NCBI GenBank assembly: GCA_024803745.1 | Contig: JANJXV010000196.1 | Location: 1,748,501-1,812,500, forward strand | Direction of reading: 5' to 3' | DNA from: Megascapheus bottae | Taxonomy: Eukaryota; Chordata; Mammalia; Rodentia; Geomyidae | Length of the DNA stretch: 64,000 nt | Part shown: in pieces, positions 42,914 through 54,310 of the stretch | Layout of the letters: every line of letters begins with the position of its first letter | How positions within the stretch are numbered: position 1 is the stretch's first letter | The notes under the pieces: model-generated | Seen by the model: the letters and a program-made list of their open reading frames with translations, nothing else | Told to the model about the DNA's origin: nothing | The model's database searches: none | Translations under genes and position numbers: made by a program

Positions 42914-44090
42914 GGCCCTGGTTGGGGGCAGGCACCCCCGGGAGGATCAGGGTCCTGGGAGAAGAGGGCACCCTTGTCCTGGAAAGCAGGCCCCACATGA
43001 GGTTCACCATGCACTGCCCTGGTGGGCTGGCTGGCTTTCTCCCTACCCTGCACTCCAGAATGCCCGCACCTGAGCACCCTGAGCCCCGAGGGCCCCCCGA
43101 ATCCTCCCCAGAACCCCGAGGGCATGGAGCCCCCAGTCCTAACCCAGAGGCCTGAGGGCCCTGAGCCCCGAGGCCACCCAGCCCCAGCTTCAGACCCCCT
43201 GGAGTGCCATCTCCTCACCGGGAATGTGGCATGGAGCTTCAAACAGCCCCAGTCAGGCTGCCCATACCAGGGCCTCTGTGTCCGGGATCTGCCCCCGTCC
43301 CTGCCTTCCACTGGTGTGCAGGGTCTGTCCTAAGCCAGCTGGCCTGGAGGTAGTGAGTCCCACAGCCCAGCCCACTCACTGACCATGACAAATGATTCTG
43401 TGTTACATCTGTCATTATCCCAAGTTGTTACTCTCAGCGTAATAAGGAATTTACTTCATAACAAAGGAATGCTTGGTCGTCATGCATTTGGTTGAGTTTG
43501 GTTTGGTTTTGTTTTGTTTGGATGGTCCCTGGGGTTTGACTCCAAGACCTTCTTGCTGTACTACTTGAGCCACATCCACAGCCCTTTCTGCTCTAGTTAT
43601 TTTACACATGGCCACTGTGGACCTTGATCTACCTACCTATACCTCTCATAGAGCCAGGGCTACAGACTGCACCCTCTACTTGGGCCTTCAAATGCATCTT
43701 TACACAACTCATCTCTCCCCCATCCCCCATCCACACACACTAGGGATGCCATGAATCCTTAAGCACCAAGACAGAGGAAGCCCTGCCTGCTGGCTGCTCT
43801 GAGCCAGCAGAAGCCTGAGAGGTGATGTGCGGGCTTGAAGGGCTGTGAGCAGGCACAAGAAAGTTGGTATGGCTGGACAAAAGTGTCCCCTAACTCCTGG
43901 GTTTGTCCCAGCGCTGGTCATGATGGGGCAGGGGCCATGGAGACCTGGAAATCGTTCACCTGACTTGCCAGCTTTGTGATGAGGAAGTTTCTCAGTGATT
44001 CTCAGAATGGACTCCCTGAGAGAGACCCAGAAGTGAGGCCTGTGGGAAGGGCAGCAGCCCCAAGAGGGGTTGAAGGCCATGGAAGAGGCC
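42914..44090. other. TSPEAR intron 3 spacer
   Basis: Holds a reverse SINE at 43515-43690. No exon seen. Confidence 0.35.
43515..43690 (-). mobile_element. Diverged SINE, reverse
   Basis: ggatggtccctggggtttga, actacttgagccacatccac, then diverged sequence to gccttcaaatgc. Confidence 0.55.
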
Positions 44091-45956
44091 ACGGAGGATG
44101 GAGGGCCAAGGCCTGGTGGAGGGCCAAGGCCAGGTGGAGGGTCAAGGCCAGGTGGAGGGTCAAGGTCAGGTGGAGGGTCAAGGTCAGGAGGGGGGCCAAG
44201 GTCAGGTGGAGGGTCAAAGCTAGGTGGAGGGCCAAGGTCAGGCAGAGGGTCAAGGTCAGGTGGAGGGTCAAGGTCAGGTGGAGGGTCAAGGTCCGGTGGA
44301 GGGTCAAGGTCAGGCGGAGGGCCAAGGTCAGGTGGAGGGTCAAGGTCAGGCGGAGGGTCAAGGTCAGGCGGAGGGCCAAGGTCAGGTGGAGGGTCAAGGT
44401 CAGGTGGAGGGTCAAGGTCATGTGGAGGGTCAAGGCCAGGTGGAGGGCCAAGGTCAGGTGGAGGTCAAGGTCAGGAGGAGGGTCAAGGTCAGGTGAAGGG
44501 TCAAAGCTAGGTGGAGGGTCAAGGTCAGGAGGAGAGCCAAGGCCAGGTGGAGGGTCAAGGCCAGGTGGAGGGTCAAGGTCAGGTGGAGGGTCAAGGTCAG
44601 GAGGGGGGCCAAGGTTAGGTGGAGGGTCAAGGTCAGGTGGAGGGTCAAGGTCAGGTGGAGGGTCAAGGTCAGGTGGAGGGTCAAGGTCCGGTGGAGGGTC
44701 AAGGTCAGGCGGAGGGCCAAGGTCAGGTGGAGGGTCAAGGTCAGGTGGAGGGTCAAGGTCCGGTGGAGGGTCAAGGCCAGGTGGAGGGCCAAGGTCAGGT
44801 GGAGGTCAAGGTCAGGAGGAGAGTCAAGGTCAGGTGAAGGGTCAAAGCTAGGTGGAGGGTCAAGGTCAGGAGGAGAGCCAAGGCCAGGTGGAGGGTCAAG
44901 GTCAGGTGGAGGGTCAAGGTCAGGAGGGGGGCCAAGGTCAGGTGGAGGGTCAAGGTCAGGGGGGGGCCAAGGTCAGGTGGAGGGCCAAGGTCAGGTGGAG
45001 GGTCAAGGTCAGGCGGAGGGTCAAGGTCAGGTGGAGGGCCAAGGTCAGGTGGAGGGTCAAGGTCCGGTGGAGGGTCAAGGTCAGGCGGAGGGCCAAGGTC
45101 AGGTGGAGGGTCAAGGTCAGGTGGAGGGTCAAGGTCCGGTGGAGGGTCAAGGCCAGGTGGAGGGCCAAGGTCAGGTGGAGGTCAAGGTCAGGAGGAGGGT
45201 CAAGGTCAGGTGAAGGGTCAAAGCTAGGTGGAGGGTCAAGGTCAGGAGGAGAGCCAAGGCCAGGTGGAGGGTCAAGGCCAGGTGGAGGGTCAAGGTCAGG
45301 TGGAGGGTCAAGATCAGGAGGGGGGCCAAGGTCAGGTGGAGGGTCAAGGTCAGGAGGGGGGCCAAGGTCAGGTGGAGGGTCAAGGTCAGGCGGAGGGTCA
45401 AGGTCAGGTGGAGGGTCAAGGTCAGGCGGAGGGTCAAGGTCAGGTGGAGGATCAAGGTCAGGTGGAGGGTCAAGGTCAGGCGGAGGGCCAAGGTCAGGCG
45501 GAGGGTCAAGGTCAGGCAGAGGGTCAAGGTCAGGAGGAGGGCCAAGGTCAGGCGGAGGGTCAAGGTCAGGCGGAGGGTCAAGGTCAGGCGGAGGGTCAAG
45601 GTCAGGAGGAGGGCCAAGGTCAGGTGGAGGGTCAAGGTCAGCTGGAGGGTCAAGGTCAGGCGGAGGGCCAAGGTCAGGCGGAGGGTCAAGGTCAGGCGGA
45701 GGGTAAAGGTCAGGCGGAGGGTCAAGGTCAGGAGGAGGGCCAAGGCCAGGTGGAGGGTCAAGGTCATGTGGAGGGTCAAGGCCAGGTGGAGGGTCAAGGT
45801 CATGTGGAAGGTCAAGGTCAAGTGGAGGGCCAAGGTCAGGTGGAGGGTCAAGGTCATGTGGAGGGTCAAGGCCAGGTGGAGGGTCAAGGTCATGTGGAGG
45901 GTCAAGGCCAGGTGGAGGGTCAAGGTCATGTGGAGGGTCAAGGCCAGGTGGAGGGC
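44091..45956. repeat. Minisatellite, 18-bp GGTGGAGGGTCAAGGTCA
   Basis: About 100 units. Most contain TCAAGGTCA; variants include CCAAGGTCA, TCAAGGCCA and AGGCGGAGGG. Blocks of 330-390 bp (44091-44480, 44510-44840, 44850-45220) repeat as higher-order units marked by GTGAAGGGTCAAAGCTAGGT. Confidence 0.97.
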
Positions 45957-46439
45957 TGTTGGTCACAGCACCCAGCTGTTCAGCTAGGCTGTGCTGTGTC
46001 CTGTGCTATTCAGCTCTTTGGGACAGCAGGACCTGAGCTAACCTTTACAGCTGCAACCTGTTGGGCAAGTCAGGAGTGAGCAGGTCCTTGAGGAGAGCGC
46101 AGCGCACTGTGGCCAGCACCTGGGCCTGAAGTCGCCTGCTTCCCACCAGAGGCTCTGGGCACTGTGTCCCCTGGCTGGACTGCCGCATGGCTCCCAGAGC
46201 TCAGTAGGCACTGATCAAGAGCACCTCTACCATCAACCTGGGGGCTTCGGGGGCGCCTTCCTCCCGCCCCAGAGTCCTGCATACAGTGCTCGGTGGCAGG
46301 CAGGTGGGCAGGAGGCCTGGGGGGTGGAGTCCCTGGAGGCTCACCTTGGGGACAGGGGCAGGATGAGCCATGAAGCATGTCGCTGCCACGTGAAGTCTGC
46401 TGTCCTGGGGGGAAAGTGTCCCCCCCCAGGACTGGCCCT
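45957..46439. other. TSPEAR intron 3 spacer
   Basis: Single-copy-looking, GC-rich. Nothing recognised. Confidence 0.3.
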
Positions 46440-47466
46440 TCCTGTGTGGTGTCACTCCCTCCCCCATACATCTCCCCCTCACATCTCCCTCCCCCACATC
46501 TCCCCCCTCCTCACTCCCTCCCCCACATATCCCCCCTTCTCACTCCCTCCCCCACATCTCTCCCCCTCACATCTCCCTTCCCCACATCTCCCCCCTCCTC
46601 ACTCCCTCCCCCACATATCCCCCCTTCTCACTCCCTCCCCCACATCTCTCCCCCTCACATCTCCCTTCCCCACATCTCCCCCCTCCTCACTCCCTCCCCC
46701 ACATCTCTCCCCCTCACATCTCCCTCCCCCACATCTCCCCCTTCTCACTCCCTCCCCCACATCTCTCCCCCTCACATCTCCCTCCCCCACATCTCCCCCT
46801 CCTCACTCCCTTCTCCACATCTCCCCCCTCCTCACTCTCTCCCCCACATCTCTCCCCCTCACATCTCCCTCCCCCACATCTATCCCCCTCACATCTCCCC
46901 CCTCCTCACTCCCTCCCCCACATCTCTCCCCCTCACATCTCCCTCCCCCACATCTCCCCCCTCCTCACTCCCTCCCCCACATCTCTCTCCCTCACATCTC
47001 CCTTCCCCACATCTCCCCGCTCCTCACTCCCTCCCCCACATCTCCCCCCTTCTCACTCCCTCCCCCACATCTCTCCGCCTCACATCTCCCTCCCCCACAT
47101 CTATCCCCCTCACATCTCCCCCCTCCTCACTCCCTCCCCCACATCTCTCCCCCTCACATCTCCCTCCCCCACATCTCCCCCCTCCTCACTCCCTTCCCCA
47201 CATCTCTCCCCCTCACATCTCCCTCCCCCACATCTCCCCCCTCCTCACTCCCCCACATCTCTCCCCCTCACATCTCCCTCCCCCACATCTCCCCCCTCCT
47301 CACTCCCTCCCCCACATCTCTCCCCCTCACATCTCCCTCCCCCACATCTCTCCCCCTCACATCTCCCCCCTCCTCACTCCCTCCCCCACATCTCTCCCCC
47401 TCACATCTCCCTCCCCCACATCTCCCCCCTCCTCACTCCCTCCCCCACATCTCTCCCCCTCACATC
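46440..47466. repeat. Pyrimidine minisatellite, about 60-bp CACATCTCCCCCTCCTCACTCCCTCC-type unit
   Basis: C/T/A array built from CCCCCACATCTCTCC, CCCTCACATCTCCC and CCTCCTCACTCCCT modules in about 17 repeats. Nearly free of G on the plus strand. It ends about 170 bp before TSPEAR exon 4. Confidence 0.95.
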
Positions 47467-47638
47467 ACTGTCCCACATCATGGCCTCCCAGGCCTGTGAA
47501 CATGACAGGGAGGACAGGTCTGTGGTTGAAGTGCAGGCCGAGCCCCTTGTCATGGTGGCTAGGGACATGGGCCTTTGGTAATGAAACCAGAACATGGATT
47601 TGCCCTCCTGTGACTGACCTGTCCATGGCTGTTTACAG

Positions 47639-47729
47639 AATGGCTGATGTGGCCTTCCCTGACTCACTCTCTGTGCAAGGAGCCCGGTTCTTCATCGGCA
47701 GCAGGAGGAGAACCAAAGGCTTGTTCACT
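47639..47729 (+). CDS. TSPEAR: TSPEAR exon 4
   Basis: Acceptor ctgtttacag, donor gtgagt. One base completes the split Ile codon, then 30 codons encode [20 protein letters not shown] and [10 protein letters not shown], the later laminin-G-like strands. It ends in phase 0. Confidence 0.94.
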
Positions 47730-48496
47730 GTGAGTGCCAACACTTCCCCCCGACCCCTGCTCAGGGACTGCTGTGCCCCCAGGACTCAGGCTGTCCACCT
47801 ACCCAGAGCTCAGGAACTGCTGTCCCTCACACACACACACCAGGACAGAGGCTACCCCACAGGCCCTGCCTTGGGATCCTCGGGCTTGTTGCCTGTGCTA
47901 ACTGGTTGTGGAGAGCACAGTGGGTATGGAGTCACCACAGGGACTTGGCATGTCCTTTCTGAGCTCCTCCAGGCCGGGCCCTTTTTACAAGCAGGCCACC
48001 CACCACTCTGATCAGACCTGCTGTCTTTGCTTTGCTGTGGCCCCAGGGTGAGGACAGGAGGCCTGTTCTCTGGGAGCAGAGGCCATGGTTCCCTGGGGAG
48101 TCCACACTGCGGAGCCAGGCCTGACACATAGTGGGTGCTCTGTGCATGGACTGGCAGAGATACAGAGGAGGGAGGGGCAGACGGCTGGGAGGACAAAGGA
48201 AAGGATAGATGACCAGGGCCTGACAGATGGGCAGGGGAGAAACCTTTAGGGGAGCTCCGGGTGGATGGACAGGTGGATAGATGGACAGATAGACTGGCAG
48301 TGGAACCTGGCTACCAGGCAGGGCACGGAGAAAATCCATGCGTTGGATGGAGCGCGGTGTTGGGCTGTGGCCCCTGTGATCGTCCTGACAAGCGACTGCC
48401 AGGCTTCTTGGCACTGCAGACACGTGGCCTCCCGTGCCCCACAGCCCCAGGCCCAGCACAGCAGCTCGAGTCTGAGCACTGCCCTTCTCTCTGCAG
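47730..48496. other. TSPEAR intron 4
   Basis: The only intron between 41.5 and 53 kb without a minisatellite. Includes a weak GATA/GACA stretch at 48255-48300. Confidence 0.5.
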
Positions 48497-48653
48497 GGCC
48501 TAATGAGGCAGCTGGTGGTTCTCCCCGGCTCCGATGCCACCCCCAGCCTGTGCCCCAGCAGGAACGCCCATCTGGCTGAGCTGTCCATCCCAGAGGCACT
48601 ACAGGAGTTTCCAGGAAAGCCCGATGATAATGAGGTGCTCAAATATCCCTATG
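48497..48653 (+). CDS. TSPEAR: TSPEAR exon 5
   Basis: Acceptor ctctctgcag, donor gttagt. It starts at a codon boundary and encodes [19 protein letters not shown], then [19 protein letters not shown] and KYPY plus one base of a Glu codon. This is the end of the laminin-G-like domain and the linker to the EAR repeats. The donor opens onto the 4.2-kb minisatellite intron. Confidence 0.93.
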
Positions 48654-48700
48654 GTTAGTAGGTGAGGCCACAGGGACCCACCCCACGAGACCCCTGAGAG

Positions 48701-51700
48701 CCGGGCTCTGCCGAGGGCTGTCCCCAGGCTCTGCCGAGGGCTGTCCCCGGGCTCTGAGGAGGGCTGAGGCTCTGAGGAGGGCTGTCCCCGGGCTCTGTGG
48801 AGGGCTGTACCCAGGCTCTGAGGAGGGCTGTCCCCGGGCTCTGCCGAGGGCTGTCCCCGAGCTCTGAGAAGGGCTGTCCCCGGGCTCTGTGGAGGGCTGT
48901 CCCCGGGCTCTGAGGAGGGCTGTCCCCAGGCTCTGAGGAGGGCTGTCCCCAGGCTCTGCTGAGGGCTGTCCCCGGGCTCTGAGGAGGGCTGAGGCTCTGA
49001 GGAGGGCTGTCCCCAGGCTCTGCCGAGGGCTGTCCCCGGGCTCTGAGGAGGGCTGTCCCCGGGCTCTGAGGAGGGCTGTCCCTGGGCTCTGTGGAGGGCT
49101 GTCCCCGGGCTCTGAGGAGGGCTGTCCCTGGGCTCTGTGGAGGGCTGTCCCCGGGCTCTGAGGAGGGCTGTCCCCAGGCTCTGAGGAGGGCTGTCCCCGG
49201 GCTCTGAGGAGGGCTGTCCCTGGGCTCTGTGGAGGGCTGTCCCCGGGCTCTGAGGAGGGCTGTCCCCAGGCTCTGAGGAGGGCTGTCCCCAGGCTCTGTG
49301 GAGGACTGAGGCTCTGTGGAGGGCTGTCCCCGGGCTCTGAGGAGGGCTGTCCCCAGGCTCTGAGGAGGGCTGTCCCCGGGCTCTGAGGAGGGCTGTCCCT
49401 GGGCTCTGTGGAGGGCTGTCCCCGGGCTCTGAGGAGGGCTGTCCCCAGGCTCTGAGGAGGGCTGTCCCCAGGCTCTGTGGAGGACTGAGGCTCTGTGGAG
49501 GGCTGTCCCCGGGCTCTGAGGAGGGCTGTCCCCGGGCTCTGAGGAGGGCTGTCCCCAGGCTCTGTGGAGGGCTGAGGCTCTGAGGAGGGCTGTCCCCGGG
49601 CTCTGAGGAGGGCTGTCCCTGGGCTCTGTGGAGGGCTGTCCCCGGGCTCTGAGGAGGGCTGTCCCTGGGCTCTGTGGAGGGCTGTCCCCGGGCTCTGAGG
49701 AGGGCTGTCCCCGGGCTCTGCCGAGGGCTGTCCCCAGGCTCTGTGGAGGGCTGAGGCTCTGAGGAGGGCTATCCCCGGGCTCTGAGGAGGGCTGTCCCCG
49801 GGCTCTGTGGAGGGCTGAGGCTCTGAGGAGGGCTGTCCCCGGGCTCTGTGGAGGGCTGAGGCTCTGAGGAGGGCTATCCCCGGGCTCTGAGGAGGGCTGT
49901 CCCCGGGCTCTGTGGAGGGCTGAGGCTCTGAGGAGGGCTATCCCCGGGCTCTGAGGAGGGCTGTCCCTGGGCTCTGTGGAGGGCTGAGGCTCTGAGGAGG
50001 GCTGTCCCTGGGCTCTGTGGAGGGCTGAGGCTCTGAGGAGGGCTGTCCCCGGGCTCTGAGGAGGGCTGTCCCCGGGCTCTGTGGAGGGCTGAGTCTCTGA
50101 GGAGGGCTGTCCCTGGGCTCTGTGGACTGCTGTCCCCAGGCTCTGAGGAGGGCTGTCCCCGGGCTCTGTGGAGGGCTGAGTCTCTGAGGAGGGCTGTCCC
50201 TGGGCTCTGTGGAGGGCTGTCCCCGGGCTCTGCCGAGGGCTGTCCCCGGGCTCTGTGGAGGGCTGAGGCTCTGAGGAGGGCTATCCCCGGGCTCTGAGGA
50301 GGGCTGTCCCCGGGCTCTGTGGAGGGCTGAGGCTCTGAGGAGGGCTGTCCCCGGGCTCTGTGGAGGGCTGTCCCCGGGCTCTGTGGAGGGCTGAGGCTCT
50401 GAGGAGGGCTATCCCCGGGCTCTGAGGAGGGCTGTCCCCGGGCTCTGTGGAGGGCTGAGGCTCTGAGGAGGGCTATCCCCGGGCTCTGAGGAGGGCTGTC
50501 CCTGGGCTCTGTGGAGGGCTGAGGCTCTGAGGAGGGCTGTCCCCGGGCTCTGTGGAGGGCTGAGGCTCTGAGGAGGGCTGTCCCCGGGCTCTGAGGAGGG
50601 CTGTCCCTGGGCTCTGTGGAGGGCTGTCCCCGGGCTCTGAGGAGGGCTGTCCCCAGGCTCTGAGGAGGGCTGTCCCCAGGCTCTGTGGAGGACTGAGGCT
50701 CTGTGGAGGGCTGTCCCCGGGCTCTGAGGAGGGCTGTCCCCAGGCTCTGAGGAGGGCTGTCCCCGGGCTCTGAGGAGGGCTGTCCCTGGGCTCTGTGGAG
50801 GGCTGTCCCCGGGCTCTGAGGAGGGCTGTCCCCAGGCTCTGAGGAGGGCTGTCCCCAGGCTCTGTGGAGGACTGAGGCTCTGTGGAGGGCTGTCCCCGGG
50901 CTCTGTGGAGGGCTGTCCCCGGGCTCTGAGGAGGGCTGTCCCCAGGCTCTGTGGAGGGCTGAGGCTCTGAGGAGGGCTGTCCCCGGGCTCTGAGGAGGGC
51001 TGTCCCTGGGCTCTGTGGAGGGCTGTCCCCGGGCTCTGAGGAGGGCTGTCCCCGGGCTCTGCCGAGGGCTGTCCCCAGGCTCTGTGGAGGGCTGAGGCTC
51101 TGAGGAGGGCTATCCCCGGGCTCTGAGGAGGGCTGTCCCCGGGCTCTGTGGAGGGCTGAGGCTCTGAGGAGGGCTGTCCCCGGGCTCTGTGGAGAGCTGT
51201 CCCCGGGCTCTGTGGAGGGCTGAGGCTCTGAGGAGGGCTATCCCCGGGCTCTGAGGAGGGCTGTCCCCGGGCTCTGTGGAGGGCTGAGGCTCTGAGGAGG
51301 GCTATCCCCGGGCTCTGAGGAGGGCTGTCCCTGGGCTCTGTGGAGGGCTGAGGCTCTGAGGAGGGCTGTCCCTGGGCTCTGTGGAGGGCTGAGGCTCTGA
51401 GGAGGGCTGTCCCCGGGCTCTGAGGAGGGCTGTCCCCGGGCTCTGTGGAGGGCTGAGTCTCTGAGGAGGGCTGTCCCTGGGCTCTGTGGACTGCTGTCCC
51501 CAGGCTCTGAGGAGGGCTGTCCCCGGGCTCTGTGGAGGGCTGAGTCTCTGAGGAGGGCTGTCCCTGGGCTCTGTGGAGGGCTGTCCCCGGGCTCTGAGGA
51601 GGGCTGTCCCCGGGCTCTGTGGAGGGCTGAGTCTCTGAGGAGGGCTGTCCCCGGGCTCTGAGGAGGGCTGTCCCCGGGCTCTGCCGAGGGCTGTCCCCGG

Positions 51701-52862
51701 GCTCTGTGGAGGGCTGAGGCTCTGAGGAGGGCTATCCCCGGGCTCTGAGGAGGGCTGTCCCCGGGCTCTGAGGAGGGCTGTCCCCGGGCTCTGCCGAGGG
51801 CTGTCCCCGGGCTCTGTGGAGGGCTGAGGCTCTGAGGAGGGCTGTCCCCGGGCTCTGTGGAGGGCTGTCCCCGGGCTCTGTGGAGGGCTGAGGCTCTGAG
51901 GAGGGCTATCCCCGGGCTCTGAGGAGGGCTGTCCCCGGGCTCTGTGGAGGGCTGAGGCTCTGAGGAGGGCTATCCCCGGGCTCTGAGGAGGGCTGTCCCT
52001 GGGCTCTGTGGAGGGCTGAGGCTCTGAGGAGGGCTGTCCCTGGGCTCTGTGGAGGGCTGAGGCTCTGAGGAGGGCTGTCCCTGGGCTCTGTGGAGGGCTG
52101 AGGCTCTGAGGAGGGCTGTCCCCGGGCTCTGAGGAGGGCTGTCCCCGGGCTCTGTGGAGGGCTGAGTCTCTGAGGAGGGCTGTCCCTGGGCTCTGTGGAC
52201 TGCTGTCCCCAGGCTCTGAGGAGGGCTGTCCCCGGGCTCTGTGGAGGGCTGAGTCTCTGAGGAGGGCTGTCCCTGGGCTCTGTGGACTGCTGTCCCCAGG
52301 CTCTGAGGAGGGCTGTCCCTGGGCTCTGTGGAGGGCTGAGGCTCTGAGGAGGGCTGTCCCCGGGCTCTGTGGAGGGCTGAGGCTCTGAGGAGGGCTGTCC
52401 CCGGGCTCTGTGGAGGGCTGTCCCCGGGCTCTGTGGAGGGCTGAGTCTCTGAGGAGGGCTGTCCCTGGGCTCTGTGGAGGGCTGTCCCCGGGCTCTGAGG
52501 AGGGCTGTCCCCGGGCTCTGAGGAGGGCTGTCCCCGGGCTCTGTGGAGGGCTGAGGCTCTGAGGAGGGCTGTCCCCGGGCTCTGTGGAGGGCTCTCCCCG
52601 GGCTCTGTGGAGGGCTGAGTCTCTGAGGAGGGCTGTCCCTGGGCTCTGTGGAGGGCTGGCCCCGGGCTCTGAGGAGGGCTGTCCCCGGGCTCTGAGGAGG
52701 GCTGTCCCCGGGCTCTGGGGAGGGCTGAGGCTCTGAGGAGGGCTGTCCCCGGGCTCTGTGGACTGCTGTCCCCGGGCTCTGAGGAGGGCTGTCCCCGGGC
52801 TCTGTGGACTGCTGTCCCCAGGCTCTGAGGAGGGCTGTCCCCGGGCTCTGGGGAGGGCTGTA
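48701..52862. repeat. 4.16-kb minisatellite, 23-bp GGGCTCTGAGGAGGGCTGTCCCC
   Basis: About 190 units of a 23-bp form and an 18-bp form (GAGGCTCTGAGGAGGGCT) with TGTGG, CCGAGG and CCCAGG variants. Fills about 96% of TSPEAR intron 5, from 48 bp after the donor to about 120 bp before exon 6. Higher-order copies recur, for example the GTGGAGGACTGAGGCTCTGT block at about 49300, 49480, 50690 and 50870. Confidence 0.97.
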
Positions 52863-52983
52863 CCCCATAGCCACTGTGCTGAAATCATGCCCTCTGCTGC
52901 AGAGAGCAGAGAAGCCCTGCGTCCTGTGCCAGGCCCTGTGCCTGCACCTGCACACATGGCACCCTTCTCCCCCTCGCCCACAG

Positions 52984-53115
52984 AAGCCAGCCTGAGAGTG
53001 ACCCTGGGGACACAGCCCCCATGCTCTGTGGCCGAGGAGGCACAGTTCTGGTTTGACGCCATCAGGAGGGGGCTGTACCTGTGCACGGGCGGCCACTGGG
53101 TCTCGGTGCTGGCAG
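52984..53115 (+). CDS. TSPEAR: TSPEAR exon 6
   Basis: Acceptor ctcgcccacag, donor gtgagg. Two bases complete Glu, followed by ASLRVTLGTQPPC, AQFWFDAIRRGLYLC and HWVSVLA, with one base left over. It links the N-terminal domain to the propeller, and the FWFDA..RGLYLC segment is highly typical of TSPEAR. Confidence 0.93.
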
Positions 53116-53295
53116 GTGAGGGTGTCCTCAAGACCAGGTGTTCGCACTCTGAGCTGGGGGGAGGTCACGAGAAGGTGTGTGTGCCTTTGTGCCTGTCGGG
53201 GCCCGGGGGACTTCTGAGAGTGAGCCCTGCAGGGCAGGCTGCAGCCACTCCTGGAGCAGGTGTGGGCTCCGTCCAGCAAGCCAGACCCGTGGGCC

Positions 53296-53612
53296 TGGAG
53301 CCAGGAATGCCAGCCTCCAGGCTGGGGGCCCACGCAGCCCAGGGCCTGGGGCCAGGAGTGCCAGACTCCAGGCTGGGGCCCACGCTGCCCAGGGCCTGGG
53401 GCCAGGAGTGCCAGGCTCCAGGCTGGGGGCCCACGCTGCCCAGGGCCGGCCCACGAATGCCAGCCTCCAGGCTGGGGGCCCACGCAGCCCAGGGCCGGCC
53501 CACGAGTGCCAGCCTCCAGGCTGGGGGCCCACGCTGCCCAGGGCCTGGAGCCAGGAGTGCCAGGCTCCAGGCTGGGGGCCCACGCTGCCCAGGGCTGGCC
53601 CAGGAGTGCCAG
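53296..53612. repeat. Tandem repeat of about 57-60 bp in TSPEAR intron 6
   Basis: About 5.5 copies of CCAGGAGTGCCAGGCTCCAG-GCTGGGGGCCCACG-CAGCCCAGGGC, with a GGCC/GGGCCTGG variant. Confidence 0.93.
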
Positions 53613-54077
53613 GCTGCCGCATACAGTTGGTGTCCTGAGTGTGTCCTGAGTGTGGCTCTCAGACAGCAGGCTGTCGCCCAGTTCCTCTTCCCAGCTGACT
53701 AGAAGAAGGGTCAGGAGGGCTAAGCTCGCGCCCCCTGGCCTCCTTCGGATGTGCTGCCCACTTGATAGGAGACCATGCTGCCGCTCGGCTAGCACTGTTC
53801 CGCGGGGCCTGGGGAATCCCGGGCAGGGAGGGTGGCCCTGCCTCAGGTGGGCTGTGGCGATACCCCCAGGCCAGCCCCGGGCTGGCTGTCTGCCCATTGC
53901 CGGGGGCTCGGCCTGTAGGGGTGATGAGGCTTGGTTTGACTTGGGCACAATGTACCAGCTCTATCTCTGGGAGCGGTGCAGATCCCAGAGCCCCTGGCAG
54001 GAAGAAGCAGGAGAATCTTCCCGAGGCGGGGCCCCAGGGGCGGCCGTGTTAACTGGGTCGTCATCTTCCCATCCCAG
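53613..54077. other. End of TSPEAR intron 6
   Basis: GC-rich, nothing recognised other than the splice acceptor at its end. Confidence 0.4.
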
Positions 54078-54304
54078 CCAGAGTCCGGCTGGACTACCTG
54101 GAGGAGCACCAGAGCCTCCTCACCAACTCGGAGACTCTGGGCGTGGAGGTGTTCCACATCCCGGGGGTGGGGCTGTTCGTGGCCACCGCCAATCGGAAAG
54201 CCAGATCCACCATCTACAAGTGGACGGACGGGAAGCTCACCTCCTATCAGAGCATCCGCACGCACCAGGCCCAGTCCTGGCGGCATTTCACCATCGGGAG
54301 AAAG
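54078..54304 (+). CDS. TSPEAR: TSPEAR exon 7 (EAR repeat 1, start of repeat 2)
   Basis: Acceptor tcccatcccag. Two bases complete an Ala codon, then [40 protein letters not shown] and [11 protein letters not shown] form EAR repeat 1; [15 protein letters not shown] begins repeat 2. The frame requires the exon to end at AAG 54302-54304. The next bases are gcaagt, a GC donor rather than GT, with otherwise perfect consensus. Confidence 0.93.
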
Positions 54305-54310
54305 GCAAGT
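54305..54310 (+). promoter_or_regulatory. Non-canonical GC splice donor (GCAAGT)
   Basis: AAG|gcaagt follows TSPEAR exon 7. The nearest GT (54309) would add four bases and shift the frame, whereas the GC donor joins exactly to the phase-0 exon at 55356 (IFLAVANF). AAG|GCAAGT is the typical strong context of U2-type GC-AG introns. Confidence 0.85.

Noticed and set aside
40672..43073. Open frames of 625, 529 and 320 codons rich in EEESPGGRRS
   Set aside because: These are translations of the CCAAT and 20-bp minisatellites. All three frames are open and one reads through TSPEAR exon 3 out of frame.
43976..46079. Open frames with GQVEGQGQ or SGGGSR repeats and their antisense
   Set aside because: Low-complexity translation of the 18-bp array; an 18-bp unit keeps every frame open at once. 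No start context, domain or conserved end.
46324..48011. Open frames of 391 and 544 codons rich in Pro, Ser and His
   Set aside because: Product of the pyrimidine minisatellite. The real coding part of this stretch is TSPEAR exon 4 only.
51302..53948. Open frames of 609 and 680 codons on the minus strand (Ser-Pro-Gln-rich repeats)
   Set aside because: They lie in the 23-bp minisatellite of TSPEAR intron 5, have no domain, and run across TSPEAR exon 6 on the opposite strand. Tandem repeats lacking stop triplets give such frames by chance.
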